64,000 bases of DNA from assembly GCF_010389155.1 (NCBI RefSeq), contig NC_057765.1:27716980-27780979 (forward strand), in the 5' to 3' direction. Position 1 is the first letter of the stretch; each line of letters opens with the position of its first letter. Positions 58,836 through 64,000 of the stretch are shown in pieces. The notes under the pieces were generated by a model, which ran no database searches, was not told the origin of the DNA, and worked only from the letters and a program-made list of their open reading frames with translations. Origin of the DNA: Erigeron canadensis. Lineage: Eukaryota; Streptophyta; Magnoliopsida; Asterales; Asteraceae. Position numbers and translations under genes: made by a program.

Positions 58836-59648
58836 ATTTTCTTCATTCATGGTAGCACACAAAGGGTATGTACATATATACCTCCAAATTAATTCACATT
58901 CTTAACTAGTAATAATATATCTATATCTATATATATATATATACTAATTAATATATCTTATGAACTTATTTGTTAATTTTTTTTTTTGGTACATTGCATA
59001 TAAACAGAAGAAGATCGTTCTTTGTTTAATTGCCGAGGGTATCGCCGTTGGAGGTATAGCAGCTCTAGATTTGCCACTTTTTCACACCCATAGCAATCGA
59101 TCCACTTTTGTGGGTATTTTTTGTGTGGTGTGTGGTATCATGACTAATGGTACATGACTAATACTTTTCTTCTTTCTTTGTTTTTTTTTTAAAATTTATA
59201 ATTAAATAAATCTTACTTCTAATTTCTTTTGTTGTTGATATTTATCTCATGTTTTTATGCTTGTTAAAACTAGATTGACGTGGTGAAAACAAAAAGTGTG
59301 TAATTCATGCCACTTTGGCTTTCTTTGGCTGGTTTCTTGAATGGTGTATGTTGGATAACCTATGCTCTTCTCAAATTGGATTTGTTCATCCTGGTATATA
59401 ACACAAACTTCATTAATATTCACCTGCAACCAATATATAATTAAATTAAATTAAACTAATCATATTATAGATATATACTAATTAATAGATTTTTATTGTG
59501 GTTATTTTAATTATTTTAGATTGCAAATGGTGCCGGGGCAGTTCTTGGACTTATGCAGCTCGTCTTATATGCATGTTACTTCAAAACTACTCCAAAGAAG
59601 AGCGCGGTTGCTGAGGTGCAACTCGAAAAGATAGAGATCTCCGGTTGA

Positions 59649-60287
59649 TAATGCTTCACCGAGGAACCTAGCTACTACATCATTGCCTTATGATTTTAGT
59701 TTAATTTTAAATTCATTGTTTTAGATTATTAAGTAATGAGCTAGCTAGGGACGTACTTTTTTAGATTGTTTTTATGTTTTGATATTCTTTGTTTCTTTTT
59801 TTTTTTAAGTTGGAATTTTGTTATGCTTTTTCAAAATGGAATTAAGTATATTACTAGTAAAATTCAAATTCATTTATCATGTTTTATGCTAAAATCAATT
59901 TCATGGTACTATCAATTTTATTTGGGCAAGTCGAGTCTTTAGCTTATAACCGGTAATACGTAAATATATATACATTAGTCTTAATACCCGTACGATATAA
60001 GGTAGTTAAATAGATTGTATTATAAAGAAATTCAAATATGCCTCATACATGCATGATTTGTGAGTACGTATGAAATAAATTGTGGTTAAAGTAAACCAAT
60101 AATCAAAGCTAGGTTATAATAGAAAGTAATGATATATATAATATATATTTAGTTAAAGTTTTGAATTTACTGTAAATTTTTAAGATTACATTATAATAGG
60201 AACTTATAAGCATAGAGAACGACGGCAAATAGCCTTATAATTTCGGATCATAACCTCAATTTTTTGAAGTCTCCATGTGAAAATTAC
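59649..60287. other. Intergenic; minus-strand Helitron-like end at 59975
   Basis: AT-rich 3' flank of the SWEET pseudogene. On the minus strand, ATCGTACGGGTATTAAGACTAA precedes a T at 59974, similar to the ends at 2577 and 54994. No gene. Confidence 0.4.
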
Positions 60288-60386
60288 CTTAAAGTCTGCA
60301 ATCTTTAAGGTTCGGGACTTGTCCAAAAGCATATATTTTCTCTTCACATCTCTGTGGACTATTTTTTTGTATGAAGATAATTCAAC
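60288..60386 (-). pseudogene. Raf-like protein kinase, single exon relic
   Basis: One minus-strand exon between a TTTCAG acceptor and a GTAATT donor reads KKIVHRDVKRKYMLLDKSRT and LKIADFK. It matches the catalytic loop and start of the activation loop of Raf-like kinases (HRDVKTENMLLD ... KIADFG). The Asn of the catalytic loop has become Tyr and the Gly of DFG reads Lys. No other kinase exon is nearby, so it is a dead fragment. Confidence 0.65.
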
Positions 60387-60833
60387 CTGAAAGATATGTG
60401 AAAACAATATTCGATTCAGAAGTCAAAAGATAGACTGGTTTTGAAGGGGTGTTAAAATGGATACCTTTTGACCCATTTGACTTACACGACCCACCTGACT
60501 ATTTAGCCGATCTCCCAATAATAATAAAACAACCCCTTAAATTTCTTTTTAAAAACACAATAACCATTAGATCAAAATCAAAATTGAATTATAGCCCTTA
60601 GATTTATTATTTATTATATTTACAATTACTATTATTACATTTACCATAACCCTCATTAATATTGTGTTAAATCAACATTTATATCTCAATCTATAGGATC
60701 ATAATATATTACAAATACTTTTTTAAATACACACAGATATAAATTATTTATATTATGATTATTATCAACATTTATTATAACTATTATCATATATTATTTA
60801 AATGAAAAATGTTTTAGTTTTGAAATAACAATT
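60387..60833. other. Intergenic, no gene seen
   Basis: AT-rich; GACCCATTTGAC-type degenerate repeats near 60460-60500. Confidence 0.45.
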
Positions 60834-63800
60834 TGTAACACCCCGACTACAGCGGAAACACGAGATGCCACAGAACGACATGGTACAAAAGATTAAATGG
60901 AAAACATCATAATTAAAGTCTTAAAATCATCCCAATCAAGAGGTTACATAGTTCAAATTAAATTGTCGATAAACCATTACATAATCCAAATCCAAAATTT
61001 AAAAGATAAATATTTGCATTACAAGCCATCAAGCAACAAACAAATGCAACATCCAGAGGCGGTCCATTAGCTAACTTACGGCTCTAAACCTGAAAAGCAT
61101 GAAGAAAAAGAATGTCAACTACGAGAGTTGAGTGAGTTCATAGGTTTTTAACTATCAACATAAAGTATATATATCCATCATAACCAAAAATTTGAGAGTC
61201 ACCAAAATTTCCATGTATACCTCCAATATAACATTTGAAAAGCGTATGTTCCACTTACTATAATCAACCGTAATAAAATCATTATCATATAACCACAAGG
61301 GTATAATTCAATTAACTTTGATGAGTAAATGCTTGAGCCACTACTACTACCATTTTTTCAAAGTCCAATAGTAAATAAATAAATCTTGCACGAGCTGTCA
61401 ACCAAGTGCCCGTAATAATAATAATATAAAAGGGGTCGTGCCATGGAGACGACCTAAGTAAGGTAGCTAGAACACCCGTGGTCGGACTGGAAGTGGAGGT
61501 TGTCACAAAGGCAACCAACCTTCCACCGTTACACAATTGGGTGGGTGGACGAAACCTAGTTGCGCAACTAACTAACTACAGGCCTCCATAATCGGAGTAA
61601 ATAGTAGTCAACCGAAGAAAGCGGTTTGACAGAACTCAAGCTCATCATATAAATCATTTATCATAATGAACATACGAAACAATTTCATTTCATAATCATA
61701 ATATCAAGAATCATTTCATATATATGTAGTAATAAAAGCAATTTAGCTTATATATCATGTTTTTCACCCCGATAGTTAAAACACATAAAATAGTTTGAAA
61801 GGGGGCTATGACTCACTTGATTGGAGGGTGTTAGGGGCTGATCAAAAGTGAGATCTTCGGCTAGTGGTGTCTTTCCTCAAGCAAGCCTAAACCATGGTAT
61901 TTGAAATATGCACAACGTAAGTGTGTGTTGCATGACTAGTAAACTAGATCATGAGATGTATGCTAGTAGACTTGCCCAACTTTGATTGTTGTTTAATTAT
62001 GGAAATTCAAGTACATTATGTTGTTCACCTCATTTGGTTGAAAGACATTTGGTAGTAAAGGTCATTCATATGATTTTGTTCGGTTATTGGAATTTCGGTA
62101 GTTTAACTTTGTTTTATATATATTTTCCATTGCATACTTTGTTTAATAACCATATTTGATATTTGTGTTCTCATAATATTAATGTTGATATATCTTACTG
62201 ATTTATAATTATTTACATAATTTAATATAATTTAATTAATTATTTACTTATTTTATTGATTTATTAATTAAATAATTCCTTATAATTATTTTTAAGTCCA
62301 TAAATTATCTCTAAAATTCATAGATAATTATAAATGGATTATCTACTGATTTCCAAGCCTTTTTATTTGTATCATTGTGATTCTTATATTTATTTGTGCC
62401 TTATTCCTATTTATTTAATAATAATGATTAATTAATGACTTTTACTTAATAATTTACTTTTAAATTGTATAGTTCTTGTTCCCTTGCTTTTAATTATTTT
62501 TACCCAGTAGGTTTTGGTCACTTTTATCATTGTTTAAGTAGCTTTGATCAGATTCATGGTTTATATAATTTATTAATTAATTTATATATCTTTTAATTAC
62601 CATTTTAATTCATTAAATCATAGAAGTTCTTACAAATCACCACAAGAGTTTTAGTCCAAAAATTCCAGGCCTTTTTGGAAGCTTATATCAACACAATTTC
62701 ATATCAATTCAACCTCTCTTGTGTCTTGCTTAAATTGAGGATTTTATAATTGAAAATCGTCTACAGAAATAGTGATTTTAGTCTCATTTCTTAGGCTATT
62801 AAGGTACTTCAAAATGGATTTTCATTCTAAATTCAATATTCACAGTAAGTTCATCATATTTTGGTGGTTCAAGTCGTGATGGTGGTGGTGGTGTGATATG
62901 TGCAATTTAGTGCTTTCGGTTAGTGATTATTTGACCCGAAAAGGCGATTTTTGAGCTTATTCTTGCCATGCATCAAATGACTTGAGTTTTATACTTTTAA
63001 TATGTCATATTTCCAGTATGTTCATCATATTTTCATGGTCATAAAGTTATGGTGCATGTGTGTGCTTAAAATGAAATTTTACAAGCTTTCGGTTTACGAT
63101 TTCAAGCATATTTTAACTTGTTTAGTTCCAAACTCATATTTTTGACATTATACTAATTTTTCCAGAATATTAACAATAATATTAACATAATTTTCACTTA
63201 TGACAAGCCTAGCTTCATCTCATAATCCAACAACAAATCCAACCTTCTTAAATCTAGCATGCATGTACTTAAATCAACACTTTTTAGCATAAATCTTTAT
63301 CCATCAACATAAAAATATATTTTTATGAAATATTCCAGAAATGTATGCATAAATATTATATAAAATATGTTCATCTTTTTATATAAAAAGTTACTTTACA
63401 AACTATCAACACATATCTACCTTTTTGATGCTAACTTTTATAGATCTAACTTTTTAACAACAAAATCCATATTTTTATAAAATTTCCAGAAATTATAACT
63501 TCAAAATATATATAAATATAATCATCTTTCAAAGGAAAAATCATTTTAAAGCTATATAACTTATATCTACACTTTTGGGTCTTTAAACTAGCTGAATCCT
63601 TGGATCTTTCTTCATAGATTCAACATTCATGAGCATGGAAAGAAAGATCCTATCAACTTTTTTCTCATCAAGTGTATATTTGAAAGAAAACTTGAAGATT
63701 CATAAAGAAAACATAAGCTTTTAATAAAACCTTTAAGCATAAACATAAACAAGATTAAACAAGTAAAGAGATGAAGATATATACCTTTGAAGGACAAGTT

Positions 63801-64000
63801 TTTGTTGAAGAAAAAGTGCAGATTTTTGTGACTAATATGGCTCCAAAAACCCTTGTTCAAACCTTGAAACAACCCTTAATCTATAGTTTAATCAAACCCT
63901 TGCTTAACCTATCCTAAACCCTTATTATTAACAAGTGTTTAGATGAGTTTTGCTTTGTTCTTCCCTTTGTTTTGTGGCTGCCGAATTCAAGAAGAAGAGA
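60834..64000 (-). mobile_element. LTR-like repeat running off the right edge
   Basis: The left edge reads TGTAACACCCCGACTACAG. On the minus strand this is TTTCCGCTGTAGTCGGGGTG then TTACA, a common 3' end of plant LTRs. The following 3 kb is non-coding. It has the drawn-out character of a long LTR or untranslated region, including a conserved-looking GC-richer part at about 61430-61570. No protein domain seen. The right end is outside the window, so the call rests on one terminus only. Confidence 0.35.

Larger units (their letters stand above)
55778..59648 (+). pseudogene. SWEET sugar transporter, multiply disrupted
   Basis: Exon-like pieces follow the plant SWEET (MtN3/saliva) order. 55778-55820 (MQIRNVVGIIG); 55987-56030 (NVISFELFLAP); 57704-57883 ([26 protein letters not shown]-like) continuing at 58844-58865; 59008-59149 (KKIVLCLIAEG, STFVGIFCVVCGIM); 59274-59393 (VVKTKSV, then FMPLWLSLAGFLNGVCW); and 59520-59648 (IANGAGAVLGLMQLVLYACY, stop). 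Lesions: the second and third pieces do not join in frame; a 952-base transposon sits in the third exon; a TAA at 59301-59303 replaces the Glu codon after KTKSV; and the SPL-VM stretch is missing. SWEETs export sugars across membranes with seven helices; this copy cannot make one. Confidence 0.85.

Noticed and set aside
61312..61536. 74-residue minus-strand frame
   Set aside because: It lies in LTR-like repeat DNA; low-complexity Thr/Ser/Val content and no domain.

Overview
The window is nuclear DNA of a flowering plant. It is AT-rich, genes are sparse with GT-AG introns, and the space between genes is packed with plant transposons (LTR retrotransposons, Helitrons, MULE, hAT-like and CACTA-like elements). 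The gene types are plant-specific: L-type lectin receptor kinases, 3-ketoacyl-CoA synthases, a SWEET sugar transporter and a plant USP protein. Repeat style suggests a eudicot, perhaps Asteraceae, but that is inference. No bacterial, organellar, tRNA, rRNA or CRISPR features were seen.

Layout. 1-6.3 kb: two tandem minus-strand lectin receptor kinase genes. The left one is cut by the window edge and carries a frameshift; the right one (4257-6254) is intact. Between them lies a relic of a KCS gene split by a 737-bp hAT-like element with an 8-bp target duplication. 6.7-7.3 kb: a short Helitron. 8.7-26.3 kb: three plus-strand 3-ketoacyl-CoA synthase (KCS) genes at 8773-10248, 18992-20512 and 24542-26249. 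All keep the Cys-His-Asn triad. Two are intronless, the third has one intron. With the relic this is a tandem KCS array for very-long-chain fatty acid elongation. 29.2-32.1 kb: an LTR retrotransposon with gag and a broken protease only. 32.2-34.8 kb: small elements and a copia-type solo LTR. 37.3-43.9 kb: an Athila-like LTR element with a perfect GACAT target duplication. It has lost half its 5' LTR, the primer-binding site and gag-pol. 44.2-45.9 kb: exons of a minus-strand ING-like PHD-finger gene with only half of the PHD finger visible. 46.1-47.6 kb: a solo LTR of the same Athila-like family, with AAGGT target duplications. 50.2-52.3 kb: a complete five-exon universal-stress-protein gene. 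53.4-55.7 kb: a CACTA-like element and Helitrons. 55.8-59.6 kb: a SWEET gene killed by several lesions. 60.3 kb: one exon of a Raf-like kinase. 60.8-64.0 kb: LTR-like repeat DNA running off the right edge.

Most notable signals. The Athila-like LTRs carry an array of 13-bp dyads (ACTGCG-N-CGCAGT, eight copies per LTR and about six in the solo LTR) directly upstream of the TATA box. Several transposon insertions have readable target duplications that date gene damage (KCS relic, SWEET exon). A CACTA-like element is made almost wholly of alternating TTCACACTT/AAGTGTGAA motifs.

The KCS genes would act together in the endoplasmic reticulum on fatty acyl chain elongation (cuticle wax, suberin or sphingolipid precursors). 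The receptor kinase, USP and SWEET genes are unrelated neighbours.
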